A stretch of 64,000 nt of DNA from the NCBI RefSeq assembly GCF_037975245.1, contig NC_092580.1:22990501-23054500 (forward strand). The letters run 5' to 3'. Below the pieces are notes generated by a model. The model ran no database searches. It was not told the DNA's origin and saw nothing but the letters and a program-made list of their open reading frames with translations. Below are positions 1 through 11,939 of the stretch, one piece after another. Position 1 is the stretch's first letter; each line of letters starts with the position of its first letter. The stretch comes from Apostichopus japonicus (lineage: Eukaryota; Echinodermata; Holothuroidea; Aspidochirotida; Stichopodidae). The position numbers and the translations under genes were made by a program.

Positions 1-547
1 CACACTAGAGGTAAATTTACAAATTTATATATTTAAAGCTCTACCATGTATTTAATGTCTGTTGGGAAACTAATTCCTGATTACTGATATATCCTGCCAG
101 TTTATTACAGATCACTTCCAGTATTGGGTAACTTGACCACCAGGAAGTACGGTATGTTGGCTTAAAAGTAAAATAACCAGAACTTTATTAGAAGCAATCA
201 ATTACATGCACAAAATGAAGATGTACAAATGTATCCATTTTCCACTGCATTAAATTATTAACATCAAGGTACATGTGTTCTGTTATTTCCGAATAATGTA
301 AGCCACAAAATTTCTTATTATTAGAACTTTAGCTACTTAAATAATGAAGGCAAAAACAGAATGACTGCCACTTGTGGGAGATTCATGTGGATTTGATGAC
401 TAGAAAGTATGTTGTAAGTGGACATATTTATGAAAAATTCCTTCTGATACATGTTTTCAATTCAATGAATAAGTTAAGTATACATTCACTGTACACATAC
501 TAAGGTAGTATAGTTCATATACTGGTAGTGTACTCCTGTACTGAACT
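1..547. other. No gene seen
   Basis: AT-rich sequence without a convincing open frame, RNA gene or repeat. The last 60 bases grade into the tandem repeat that follows. Confidence 0.6.
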
Positions 548-1012
548 GCATTAAACTGTACTGTCATGCACACTGCATGCCAAGTGCATTGCACTGCACT
601 TCAGTGTATTGTCCTGCCACTGCACTTCAGTGTACTGCTGCCTCTACACTATACTGAACTACATTGTATTGTTACAAATAATGTATTGTACTTTCATGCC
701 ACTGCACTGTACTGTCCTGCTACGTGCACTGTACAGCCATTGCGCTGTACAGCCATTGCACTGTACTGTTATGTCATTGCACTGCACTGTTCTGCCATTG
801 CACTTTCCTGCCATTGCGCTGTACTGTTCTGTCACTGTACTATTCTGTCAGTGCACTGTATTGTCATGGCACTGTACTGTCCTGCAATTGCACTGTACTG
901 TACTGTCCTGACACTGTACTGTCCTGCCACTGCACTGCAATGTTTGTACTGCAATGTACTTGCTCTTTGGCACTGCACTGTACTACACTGTGCTGAACAG
1001 CACTCAGTATTT
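548..1012. repeat. Minisatellite, unit about 21 bp
   Basis: Degenerate tandem repeat whose units read roughly TTGCACTGTACTGTCCTGCCA with substitutions and short indels. Because the period is close to a multiple of three and lacks stop codons, all three forward frames are open for 90 to 150 codons and translate to Cys/His/Leu/Thr-rich repeats. This is a by-product of the repeat rather than a protein signal: there is no start context, domain or splice site. Confidence 0.9.
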
Positions 1013-2691
1013 TTGTAACTTAATTTACTTTAAAGACACACTTGAAGCAGTCAAAAAAAATAATACCAACTACGATGACTTGAGATTCATAACCAATTAT
1101 GCACCAATTTTCTACTACTGAAACTACACTGATGTACACACTGGTTACAGACAAACTTAGAGATACTGCATATCACTACAATAACCACAAGAATACATGT
1201 ATACTTTGTGAATGATAGTTTCAGAAGGAGGTGATGGGCGATGACCTGGAGGGTTGGGGAGGGGGGGGGGTTGGGCCATGCTAAAACATTACCAGTTATT
1301 AGACCAGGCAGATGGGAAGATGCAACCGTAGAGTCCAGACAGGTAAGAGAGGGGCACAGGTAATATATGTGTATACATACAGCACTTGCAAACACACGTA
1401 GACTTGTCGTTCTGTACAGTCTTTCCTATCTACTGCACTGCACATAATTTCAAATTTACATTCCCTCTATTCATGTACAAAACCATTCTCCAAAATAGGC
1501 CTAACTTATAAACATGCATGGTAACAGTAACTTTTAACAGACTAACACCAATGTCATCATACAATCTCTCTCCAAGACTTTAATGATAAAACTTGGGCAA
1601 AAGTAGAATCTCTGCGAGAAACCTCAATTGGATATTCTTATTAACGATGTGTCCATTAAAATAGAAACCTCCTATAGAATACTGTACATTCAGCATTCAA
1701 CCAGGTATCAAAGAAAGTCATCTTGTTTATAATAACTTCTTGTTTATATACCGCAGCTCGAACGTAATCAACCACCGACTATATCGTTCGTTACAATTAA
1801 ATGACGGAAGATTCCTGTCTATTGACTATCTGAGTCGATTTCATGATCCGGTCGTTACAAAGAATACGCCTCAGTATCGCCCAGATAGGCTGTAGCTCAT
1901 CACCATTTATCACCGCCAACAACTCCTTTTGATGATCTGTCTACACTCAATGAAAATTTATCACACTGACTGGTTCAACGTCTTAGTAGTAAATCTACAT
2001 TTTCGGTGTTTGTCCCATACTGCTTTTAACTTTGGCGATTAAAGTTAACATACAAGACCGAATGACAAAATTGTCATTTATAGAAAAACCAAACTATTTA
2101 TGTCATTCAAATCAATGTAAAAGTTACATGAAAATATATGATATTCCTTACAAATTTTTCACCAGATATTTTTCTTCTCTTAGAAGACCAATTAATGTTG
2201 AATGGATTCAATGCAATTAACGCGTTTTTATGTTTTAAGATTTTTATTTCCTGGGAATATTACAAAAATATGAAAAATGTGGAGAAAAAAATGAAAAGAA
2301 AACCCAGAGTACAAGTTAATGAGCAGCAACTCGAGTAACAAACATCCTTCTTACTTTACCTGCACCTGACAACTATATTGAAATATTGATGAAAATCTGT
2401 TTAATTTCTTGCCAGTTAATGAAGATCTCTGCCAACACATTACTTTTGTATGATACTGTCAGGATACAGGTTGGAGTGCACGCATGTTGCATAGACACAA
2501 GGCTGCACGTTAGAGTGGAGTAAAGTAAATTCACAAAACAGTAGATTGAAAGAGTGAGTTTACGGGTCTTGGATATTGACCCCAAAGTGGGTCAAACAGG
2601 GGGACGGTACCGAAATATTACCAATTTATAAGACTACTTGGGTGGGAGAGTGAAACAGCAAAGTTGAAGACATCTATGAGGTGAGCTCAGT
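1013..2691. other. Noncoding; one dispersed repeat copy
   Basis: No gene recognised. About 1,236-1,366 holds a G-rich segment, including a run of G around 1,259-1,271, followed by a stretch resembling 4,690-4,835 and the right arm of the hairpin at 9,695-9,785. The common parts are TGCTAAAA..TTACCAG near the start and GACAGGTAAGAGAGG near the end. The remainder is AT-rich and featureless. Confidence 0.5.
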
Positions 2692-2880
2692 ACAGTGGTT
2701 GTGTTATACTGTATACAGTGCTGGTGTTATACTGTATAGTGTATACAGTGGTTGTGTTATACTGTATATAGTGGTTGTGTTATACTGTATACAGTGCTGG
2801 TGTTATACTGTATAGTGTATACAGTGGTTGTGTTATACTGTATATAGTGGTTGTGTTATATACAGTGGTTGTGTTATATA
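2692..2880. repeat. Higher-order tandem repeat, 23/30-bp units
   Basis: Units of 23 bp (ACAGTGGTTGTGTTATACTG plus TAT) alternate with a 30-bp variant that has GCTGG in place of GGTTG and an extra AGTGTAT. The order 23+30+23 gives a 76-bp higher-order period present about twice, followed by shortened units. The block is nearly uniform, which suggests recent expansion. Confidence 0.92.
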
Positions 2881-5800
2881 CCTGTAAGTAATTTGATCTT
2901 GATAAGCTTAGTTTCAGTTAACCCTTGAAGTCTGGAGCATTCATAACAAATCTGTGACTTTTTTTCTTAAGTGTAATTTTAATTGAAAAGTCAAACAATT
3001 TTTACTTTTCTGAAAACATTACTGTACATGTCTTACATGACTAAACATACATGCATATTCATAGTCTCAAAGTCGTAGATCTGATCAATCAATGATGTAA
3101 TGCTTAACCTTTTGGATTATAATGTACATAATCTTGGGAAACAGAAACTTTGATTCTCCTCACAATCAGTAAATATTTTTAGAGATTTTTCAAGAACAAC
3201 CCCTGGCTGATCCATCACTTCATATAATTACACAGGACAGGTGCTGTGCATAATTTATTCTTTATGATACAATTCTGACACCATCAGCAACAAAATATAT
3301 ATATATACAGTACTGAATAATTAAGAATTGTGAAATATCCATTACACTGCTATATTAACAGATACAACTCCTATTTATTACTACAAGTTTAGATATTTCC
3401 TATAGGAAATACAGAGACAGGAAACATATGTCTTATGTTTTTGGAAGGTTTCCTACTTTCTGTTTTGACTTTGCAGTCCTTTATGCTTTTGGTAAACCGT
3501 GTTGACATGCATCATGCCACTTCACATTAATCATCGACGGGTTTCCCACGGTGAAGGACGAATGATTTAGGATGAAGAGAAACTAGAAAAATCGTTGGCA
3601 CGTGTCTTGAGAGCAAATCAAATTATCGGTGTCATCTCAGATCGAGGGAAAAAGTCAAAGAGGTAGTATTCAAGTGTCTTAACTTCAGTCTAAGGAACAT
3701 CGAGAGGGAAATGAAAATGATCTGATCAAGATGAGTGACTCATCATCACCGGGAGATAAACTCCGTTTTTTCTTCTTTTTCCTGGTTTCCTATTCGGCTG
3801 TCCGTCCGTTCAAAAAAATCTAGGACGTTGGAGAAGGAAGAAGTGACCTTAGAGAGAGGGCAGTATCATAAGGTATGAAGCATACAGTGATCAGTGGTCC
3901 TGTTCTCATCAGGAGGTCTTACGGTCTTCAAACAGTGTGTCAGTTATAATGCTAGCTCGTGGAAATGACCTTAAGATCTTAAATACATACTGTACAACAA
4001 TCTGTGCTGATGCTAAACACATGTACAGTTATGAATAAAAGCAATTTTCCTGGACGGAGGAACAGTAGGTGAAATCTTCTATATGGAACTATTGCAATTT
4101 ATGCTATACAATTGGTCAAAATATGTTAGAAAGTGCATAGTGAACTGTTACCCTGGTGAAACTAGATCTCTGATCTACAATATGTCTAAATGAGGGCAGA
4201 GAAGTTTTCTTTCTTTTGTGGACAATATTCTCTCGATTTAATTTGCCAACAAACACTTCTTCATGTTCATAAAACAGGGATTCCCAAAGCTTGCTTGTAG
4301 TACAAAGGAAATTTAGCACATGAATGAATTTAAAAGATACATGACCTCGGTGCCTACTGTAGGAGAAATACTGCATATGTTGTATCTCTGTGTCGCTCAC
4401 TTTCCATGCTTTAATGTTCTGTCCGGTTCAAAAAGTTAGCTTCAATCTAGGTTTATTTAAGAGAATAGACCTTTCAAGCATTTATAGGAAGTGCATGCTG
4501 AGACAAACAGGAGATCACCAGTAAAGACAAACAGTGAGTCCATACAATATAAGTCAAGAATAAATAAACTGGAGCACAGAAACATCATTTAGATTCACCA
4601 GAGGGAAAAGCATACCAGGAGTAATTAAAATAAATAATTGGTGTGTATTAAAGTGTTTCAGAAATATTAAATTAGTAACTCCGCAGGAAGAGAGAGTGTG
4701 CGGTGACCCGTAGGAGAGTCACCGGGGGCACAGTGCTAAAATTTATACCAGTGGCGTCTAGGTACAGTAGACAAGGAAAGGTGCGTTAGTGTTGTAGGAG
4801 ACCGGTAAGAGAGGAGTGAAGTAAATTAAAATATTAAATTAGTAACTGCTTCAAGTACTGATGTTAGAGTTCATTTAGTTTGGTTGTGAAATGAAGAGCG
4901 GGACGCTTGGCATACAAAGGAGCTAACAACAACAGCACCCCCAAAAAAGGGAGGGGGTTGCAAGGAGCTGGAGACCATGTCCCAATCCCCCCCACCTCCC
5001 TCCCTCCCCCATCCTTTCCCCCCAAGTTTTTCCAGCAATGCTAATTCTCACACTATACTGGCACAGATGGCAATATCAACATATACCTCTGAACATTGGT
5101 CTGACCACAGGGCCTCCTCCCTTCATTGGCCCCAAACCCCCTCCAGTCTAAAACATGTTTCAAAGGCCCCCAACAGTGATTGATTGAATGCTAGTTGCAA
5201 TTTAGCCAAATCTTGAGAAATTATGGGAGGAAATTAGTACGTTTAACAATGATCCTCACAATAAATCTATAACTGAAACAAGGAAAAGCACCGTTATACT
5301 ATGTATAATCATAATAAACAAACTATCTGTTTGTTTGTTGAAATTAAACATAAACGTAAACATTTCTTATCGTTTCCACTTTTCTGTTGACTTGTCATTA
5401 ATATGATATCCCACACTGAAGTCAGTTTTGATAAATGACCAAGGAATATTGGACACAATTCATAAATGTTGTATATACTGCATTTCAAACAAACATGCTA
5501 TAGTTATAATCTGCAACACTGTGCAAAAATCTGGCTGTTCCTGGTCCGAGTTTTGTGAAGCTTTTAATCCTATTTTATACACTAACCCAATGTTGCTTAA
5601 TAATCTCAACTCACCAACTGGTTCAAAAGCTAGATACTGTATATCCCATTTACTGTTTAAATTACACACTGGAGGTGCATGGTCTGTCTAGTGTCGACTG
5701 TATTTTGTGCATCACTCTAGAAAGTAGAACTGCAGTAGATAACATACATACAGCATACATACGTCTACACGCAAAGATTGATATGCTCAGCTTTTGTGTA

Positions 5801-6381
5801 CTGGAGCCATAGTATTTTTATCAAAGACACACAAAACTAAACTTCACAATATTAGAACACTAAATACTATTTCCCTACATTCTGTTATTGTCAAAAAATT
5901 ATGCAAGATATGCAGTGCTAGCATCATGCCAGAAAACCTTCCATATCAGTATACTGCCAATCAAATCATACACTATGCCCTACATCAATGGAAGAAACAT
6001 AAATGGACAAAGGCATACTGTACATACATACGATGTTGTGCATATTTACTGGTTTTTTTAAATCAATCAGCAACTAGAAGCGTCCACCAAAGTATTGATT
6101 TCTATTAACTACTGTGGATTTACCAAGGGCAGAAGGCTTAATATTTGTTAGAAAAACTAATTATCGTAATATTATAACAGACCATCTTTAATAGCTTACA
6201 TAAACTTTTGAAATTTTTGGGAGGATTTTTTTGTGTGTGCTAGAACCAAACCAGGCACCTTAAAGCAGCTTTCCAGTGCTATAATTACACTTCCCTTCAA
6301 GCAAATATGAAATATTTCTTTCTCACTTCAAACTGTACAAACAGCTGGCAAGAACTTCTTATACAGTGAATGCTTACTTAC
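2881..6381. other. Noncoding; repeat copy at 4,690-4,835
   Basis: No gene recognised. 4,690-4,835 (GTGCGGTGACCCGTAGGAGAG onward, ending GAGAGGAGTGAAGTAAAT) is a member of the small dispersed family that also forms the hairpin at 9.6 kb. 4,930-5,030 is C-rich. Open frames at 4,116-4,400, 5,428-5,812 and 5,794-6,108 have no domain, start context or paired splice sites. Confidence 0.5.
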
Positions 6382-6420
6382 AACTTTAGTGCCACAAAGT
6401 AGGGCAGGCTTTATAGATAT
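6382..6420 (-). CDS. Candidate 39-bp internal exon, product unknown
   Basis: On the minus strand a very good acceptor (AAATCATTTTAATTTTCAG) and a near-consensus donor (GTAAGTAAG) enclose 39 bases. Only the frame with no carried-over bases is open; it encodes ISIKPALLCGTKV and leaves no partial codon, while the other two frames hit stops. This is what a small phase 0-0 exon looks like. Nothing in 13 residues identifies a product. It could belong to the same minus-strand gene as the start exon at 34.6 kb, or be a chance pairing of splice-like sites in AT-rich DNA. Confidence 0.3.
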
Positions 6421-6685
6421 CTGAAAATTAAAATGATTTGTTGCAGATCTATAGTCTCAGGTGCTAGTTGACCTTTAATTTGAAAAGTGACACTTCTTGG
6501 TCATATTAAGACACAAAGTCTTGCCACTTTAAATGCACTTTACAAGCTATGTTCATGTATTATTTGTATGGTGGAAAATGAAAAAAAAAAGAAACATCTG
6601 CAATAAGTTGGCTTCCTTCAGGTCAATGAAAATCTTAAAACTTACATTAAAAACCATTTCTTTGCTAGCTAGGGATTGATATATA

Positions 6686-6998
6686 TATTGTAACACTGTT
6701 ACTGTAAAGTTGTGGAGCAATGGGAGTTCTGTGTGGAACCATTGTGGTAGTTTAAATCCCCTTGGAATTATATAGGGGTTATCTCTCCTGGCATTAAGTA
6801 AACCAGTTGTAATTGTTGGCAGATTATGGCTTTTGGGGCTGCTTCTATGGATCGGCATTTGGTATCAGGCTTATCCTGGGATTGTGATGTAACACATGTG
6901 TTATTTTCTAGGGATACTCATGTGATCACATTCATCTCTGTAAAGGAGTACAATTGTTGGGGATGGTAGGAATGCACTTAAGCTAAGTTGTAGGGTAA
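6686..6998. repeat. Partial copy of a miniature element (partner at 18.57 kb)
   Basis: About 290 bases match 18,566-18,890 at roughly 90 percent or better by eye, beginning TTGTAACACTGTTACTGTAA and including the landmark GAATTATATAGGGGTTATCT. This copy lacks the part around GTAGTATTTGTGTATTTTGT and has no right-hand inverted terminus, so it looks truncated or internally deleted. Confidence 0.85.
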
Positions 6999-9574
6999 AG
7001 TTACTGTAAGAAGTTTTCTTTTCAATATATCACTGTTAAAAATACCATCACCTCTCTGGATTTATTTTGTGTACATCTTCATTCTCTGGCCAATTACAAT
7101 ACAACATCTTAGGCCAAGAAACCTGAATCAGCTGGTCGGTGCTACTCACAGAGGAAAGTGTTACAATATATATTCAGATACTGTACTTTCAACATCCTTC
7201 CATACCAAGTGTCACATTGAACTTTCTGATATTAATAATAAATATAATTATTACACATTGGGTCTATGTGGAACCCAAACAGTCTCTTTGGGTATTTATT
7301 TACTGAGCAATATATTTATGCAACTTAGATTCTCCAAAACCACTGAAACTGTGATAGAAATGTTGATGTACTGTTGTATGCATGTAGCAGTTGATGTATT
7401 CTGACACCATTTTAATATACTGTTGTCTACCATATGACAGCCACCAGTTTATTTGCACCTATGATTGATAGGTACAAACTGCGTAGTTAATTAAATCACC
7501 ACCGTACATCCTTCCCTTACCTTGCATAGGACTCTCTCTCTGTATGTTACACAGAAACTCAGGGTACTTTTCTTTTAGGAAAATTTTGGGAAAATGGTAC
7601 TATTCTACACGAAGATTAGAACTATGATAGTTGACGACATTGCAGTAAACAGTTGAAAGTCAAACTGTACAGCTTGGTGAACAGCCAAAAGAGACTGGGA
7701 TAATTAGTTGTTTTCATCACGGGAGTTTATCGCCTCACTGAGTGGAGGTCCACGGGGGAGGGGGGGTGGGGAGATGAGGGGTGATGGGGAAGGATGTATA
7801 AACTAATCAATAGTTGTTGTGAGCATAATATCTGCTGACACAGTGTGAGGATTATTTCCCACATTGACAGCGAGATCACAATATACATTTTTGCTATATA
7901 AAGTACTGTACTTCTAAAAACTGTGTAATGTTGTCCACAGTTCTAGGCTTATGGTGCAAAAAGAAAATCCTTACTTTTTTAAATGAAATGTTATGTAAAA
8001 AATTGTCTGAATTGTCCCACTTATTTATAATAAAATACACCATGCATGTACATGTACATGTTGACTTGAGCTCTTAATTGCCAAGACTCACATGAAAGCA
8101 AATAAGCATCTTAACATACAGTAGGCCTTGTGTTGTGTACACCTTTAGCAATAAGTATAGTTATGTTTATTGTTGTGCGTTGGATGAATTACTGTTATCC
8201 CAACAACAAGAAAACAAACAAAAGACTCAGAAGGGAAGTTTAATCAGAGAGGATACATGGTTAATGGCCAGGTAGTTTAACTTTAAGATGTAGTGAATTA
8301 AAGCTGAGCGGTCTCATAGGATATATATACCAGATTACTATATTGTCATTTATATGCAGGTACACTATAATACAGTACTTAGTTTAAAATGAAGGTGAAA
8401 CATAAATTGACTACATATTGAATAGAATGACTTTTAGCACAAAACACCATACATTATATACTGTGTTTCCTGCCTACATTTATGAAAAAGAAAAAAAAAG
8501 ATTTTCAACATGGAAGAAATAAAATTTTCATGCTTTCAAATGACAAAATCAACTTTGAGACTATTAATCTAGTCTTGACTCAGCATTTACATAAGAACCT
8601 ACAGTATCTATATACAGATGGCTGATTATTGCCTATCAATAGTGTGTTTGAGTGATTTCCAGTCAATGCATACTTTATGCATGCTCCATTAATTCTATTT
8701 ACACATGGAACAAACGGTTGCTGATGTATTACCTGAAATGGCTTCTTTAAACGCAAGAAAGCTGCTGACAGGAGGAAGCTTCTGTGTGCCTCGCACGCAA
8801 AATGATGTTAGTTTGAAATGACTCAGATGGGTTTCGCAAACCTGTTGAATGTCTTTCTTTGTCATATTTAGACAGTTCAGTCAAACGGCAATTTACCTAA
8901 CAATGTTAATGTATAAATGTATGTTGGCACACAAATCCCCAAACCTTACTGGTTGGGGTATTTTAAACGAACTTACGTATGCATGGGTGTATGTATGCGT
9001 GTATCTATCTGTGTGCATATATGTGTGTGCGTATGTATGTGTGTATGGGTGTATGTGCATATGTATGTAAGGGTAAGAGTAATAACTTTATTGATCCTTA
9101 ATAGGAAACTACAGTGCTTGCAAGGCAATAAAACATAAAAGAGTAAGAAGTAAACTAAAACGAAAACAAAAACATGAAAACAAAAGCAATGTCAGCAATA
9201 GCAGCAGGTTGTATGCACACAGATTTATTTTTGCTGACCTTTGTGCAAAAGAAAATTGTAAATTTTTTTATGATTGCTTCAAGTGAAATTTAACACCAAT
9301 TTAGAAGATACTACTAAAGGCACTGAACACTAAGCTGTTTACTTCACTGATTATAGGCTTGTTCTGACTATTAACGAAGTATTGATACCATTAGATGATC
9401 ATATTCTATATGTGCACATGCAGAAGACTGTAGATAACCACTCCAAAAATTCGCACACCTAAAAGAGTTTTGAACCGCAGCGGTGAGTCATGCACTGTGT
9501 AATTCATACGTTGCCACTCAATTTCCAAAACTTCAATATTATAAAACTTACTGGTTTATATATTTACGAGTGAC
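6999..9574. other. Noncoding; GT-rich microsatellite near 9.0 kb
   Basis: No gene recognised. A G-rich tract lies at 7,750-7,775. An imperfect GTAT/GTGT microsatellite covers about 8,975-9,070 and opens two overlapping spurious frames rich in Cys, Tyr and Val. The 111-codon frame at 7,069-7,404 has no domain or splice context. Confidence 0.5.
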
Positions 9575-9771
9575 CCACTTACCTGTCTCCCCACAACCTA
9601 TGCACCGCATTCTACCGTGTCTAGAATGCCCTGGTAATCTTTTAACACTGTACACCCTCACTGGCCCTAATGGCCTTCCTTCATTTTTCTACCCACAGTG
9701 TTAAAAGATTACCAGGGCATTCTAGACACGGTAGAATGCGGTGCATAGGTTGTGGGGAGACAGGTAAATGG
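9575..9771. repeat. Near-perfect 77-bp inverted repeat (foldback hairpin)
   Basis: The left arm 9,575-9,651 is the reverse complement of the right arm 9,695-9,771 with a single mismatch (9,578 against 9,768). The arms flank a 43-base spacer. The right arm reads ACAGTGTTAAAAGATTACCA onward and runs into GGGAACGAAGTAAAT just outside. A transcript in either direction would fold into a 77-bp duplex. The arm resembles single-armed copies near 1.3 and 4.8 kb, so this is probably a foldback-type miniature element or a head-to-head duplication of one. Confidence 0.95.
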
Positions 9772-10317
9772 GGAACGAAGTAAATATCATGAAAATCACA
9801 TGATACTTTCTCCTAAAATTTCCTGTTCTGGATGCTGCAAATTCTTCTTTACGTTTAAAATTCAACTGTTATTAATAGACCGACAGATTACTTATCGATT
9901 TTGACAGTGCTGGCCAACAAGGAATACTATCAGTCAGTTCTCCTTATTTACATAATTGTTTATTTTTTTGCATAAATTGCACATATCTATATATATATAC
10001 TTTCATGTTTGTTTATTTAGTTGTACAGTTTCTTCCTTTTTGTTCTATCATAAGGGGTCTAATCGCACTAGCTTTGTTATCTTAGACCTCCTCTACTTCC
10101 TGTTCACAAACATTGAGCGTTTTTGTTTCAATTTCTAAGCTTACTCTTTGTTTGCATTGATAATTAAACAGGTAATCTTGTTTCTGATTTGAAGCTATAT
10201 AAATCCCCCGTATTATTATTTAAGATCTTTCTTTTCTTATTTTTCATTTTTTCTGAAAGTAGATATCAAGCTTGCATCTTATTATCACGTATACCTGTGG
10301 TCAACAGATTTTTTTTA
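9772..10317. other. No gene seen
   Basis: AT-rich, T-tract-rich sequence; the 60-codon open frame at 9,956-10,138 is low-complexity Phe/Leu and not convincing. Confidence 0.55.
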
Positions 10318-10690
10318 TTCCTTGCCAGAGGCAAAGGAATCTATGCAATGGTGATGGCATGTGCATGACTTGGAAGTTGTATATATGTGACACTTGCTTG
10401 TAAACAAGGTAACTCAAAACGTTAATGGTGAATTAATTTCACACTTGGGGTGTGGAGTCACCTTATTGAGCACGAGATGCCAATTGTTTACTGTGAAGTT
10501 CAATGGTCATTTGGTGTCAACAGAGGTCAAAGTCTGAAACTTTGTGAACATGATAACTCAAAATGTACATCTTTGTTGAACTTGAGCCTTGTTGAGTACA
10601 AGAACCCTTTTGCAATTGGTGGAGGTCAAAGGTCACATGAGGTCAACAGGCATCAAAGTCTGGAAAGTTTTTAAACATGATAACTCTCAA
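10318..10690 (-). repeat. Repeat with terminal hairpin, reverse-oriented relative of the 16-18 kb block
   Basis: It begins with a hairpin (left stem TTCCTTGCC, loop AGA, right stem GGCAAAGGAA, one bulge). The hairpin and the following bases (GGAATCTATG.. then ..TGACACTTGCTTGT and TAACTCAAAA) align, in reverse complement, with the end of the repeat block at 18,130-18,253. The body carries direct AGGTCA repeats. The far end is unclear; similarity of style continues to about 10,690. The element class is unknown. Confidence 0.7.
10623..10645 (+). promoter_or_regulatory. DR1 and DR4 nuclear-receptor-type repeats
   Basis: Three exact AGGTCA hexamers lie at 10,623-10,628, 10,630-10,635 and 10,640-10,645. 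Their spacers are 1 base (DR1) and 4 bases (DR4). These are the textbook half-site arrangements for RXR heterodimers and HNF4/COUP-type receptors (DR1) and for LXR/thyroid-type receptors (DR4). They sit in repeat DNA, so binding is possible but function is not shown. Confidence 0.45.
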
Positions 10691-10699
10691 ATTAAGACA

Positions 10700-11939
10700 A
10701 TTAATCTGTGAATTCTCCAATGCTATGATTTTCTTATGGTGAACATAGTTTAGTCAAATTCAGTTCAGTTTAGTCTGTGAAGGGGCCCAATAGGTCTTCA
10801 ACGAAACATACCTCCCATCCAGGTAATGAAATCTGCAAAAGAGTTACAGTATGCTCTTGCTTTAAACGTGCACTTAAACCTCCTAGATCAGTTTTCATCC
10901 TTTGAGCTTCAAGTGGTCAACAGGTTATCTCAAATGGGCACAAACTGGCTCAATTAAGGGGTCATAAGATTTTCTCAAACGGTGGAAAAATATGCCATTT
11001 TTTTTCAAAAAAAATATAAACAATGTCATGTAACTCTCAACAATTATTTAAGGATTGCTAATTCAAAATTGGTGAAATGTATCTATATTTTACATAGGAA
11101 GACTGTTTTTTCTGGAAATTTAAACCCTTTAGTTTAAATTTTATAGGTGTTAAATCCTTATGAGTGGATGACATGGTTGCCCACAATGGATTGCTACAAA
11201 TCTTTGCTGGTTCTCACTTACAGTACAGTAATTCGTGGACAAATTTAACTCAATTGCTCTACATTAGTCAGATAGTTATTGTAAATTTTGAGCAAACTGT
11301 ATGGCAAGGAATTACACAGCTAACTGGCTTTTCTGGTTAATATCTAAAAGCAGAATATTAGCAAATTCCAAGCCATAATGGTCTTTATCCTTAGAAGTGA
11401 CATTTAAAACTTATTGATGTGAGCAACTGCAAAAAGCTATAAGAAAATCATGCTCTGTATGGGAGATAAATTACAATGGTTTGAAAATTGTGTCAAGGAG
11501 CATGCAGGCTGTCCATGTGTGCATGACCTCACTATGAAGTACCCGAATTAAAACAGTGAAACTTTTACATTACTTTTCCTTAAATTGCTTTTCTGTACAT
11601 AGTACTGAAAGTAACAAAACAGTATTTTTTAATGGAAACTCTACATTAAAGACTCAAGGATTTACAGTCAGTATTGGCAAAATGCAGATCTCAATCAAAG
11701 AAAAATATGCAGTGTATGCACACAATTCAAACACAAGTGGCTCCGTGATGTGATATAATTAAGAAAATTTCAACATCAATTTTTTTTTCAATTTCTTTAT
11801 TCCAGTATAAATTACAAAATAAGGACACATAATAATGATACACAAAAGACGTAAAAATGTACAATCATGAAAGCATAAGAAATAAGATGGAGGATTAGAA
11901 GGTTGAAAGATTAAAAGGATTATAACAGAGATTGTAAAA
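10700..11939. other. No gene seen
   Basis: AT-rich sequence without a recognisable gene. The 65-codon frame at 11,556-11,753 and the minus 69-codon frame at 11,759-11,968 have no domain or splice support. Confidence 0.5.

Noticed and set aside
566-1018. 150-codon open frame plus two overlapping ones
   Set aside because: Produced by a tandem repeat with near-21-bp period; no start context, domain or splice site.
4116-4400. 94-codon minus frame
   Set aside because: No domain, no paired splice sites, composition like random AT-rich DNA.
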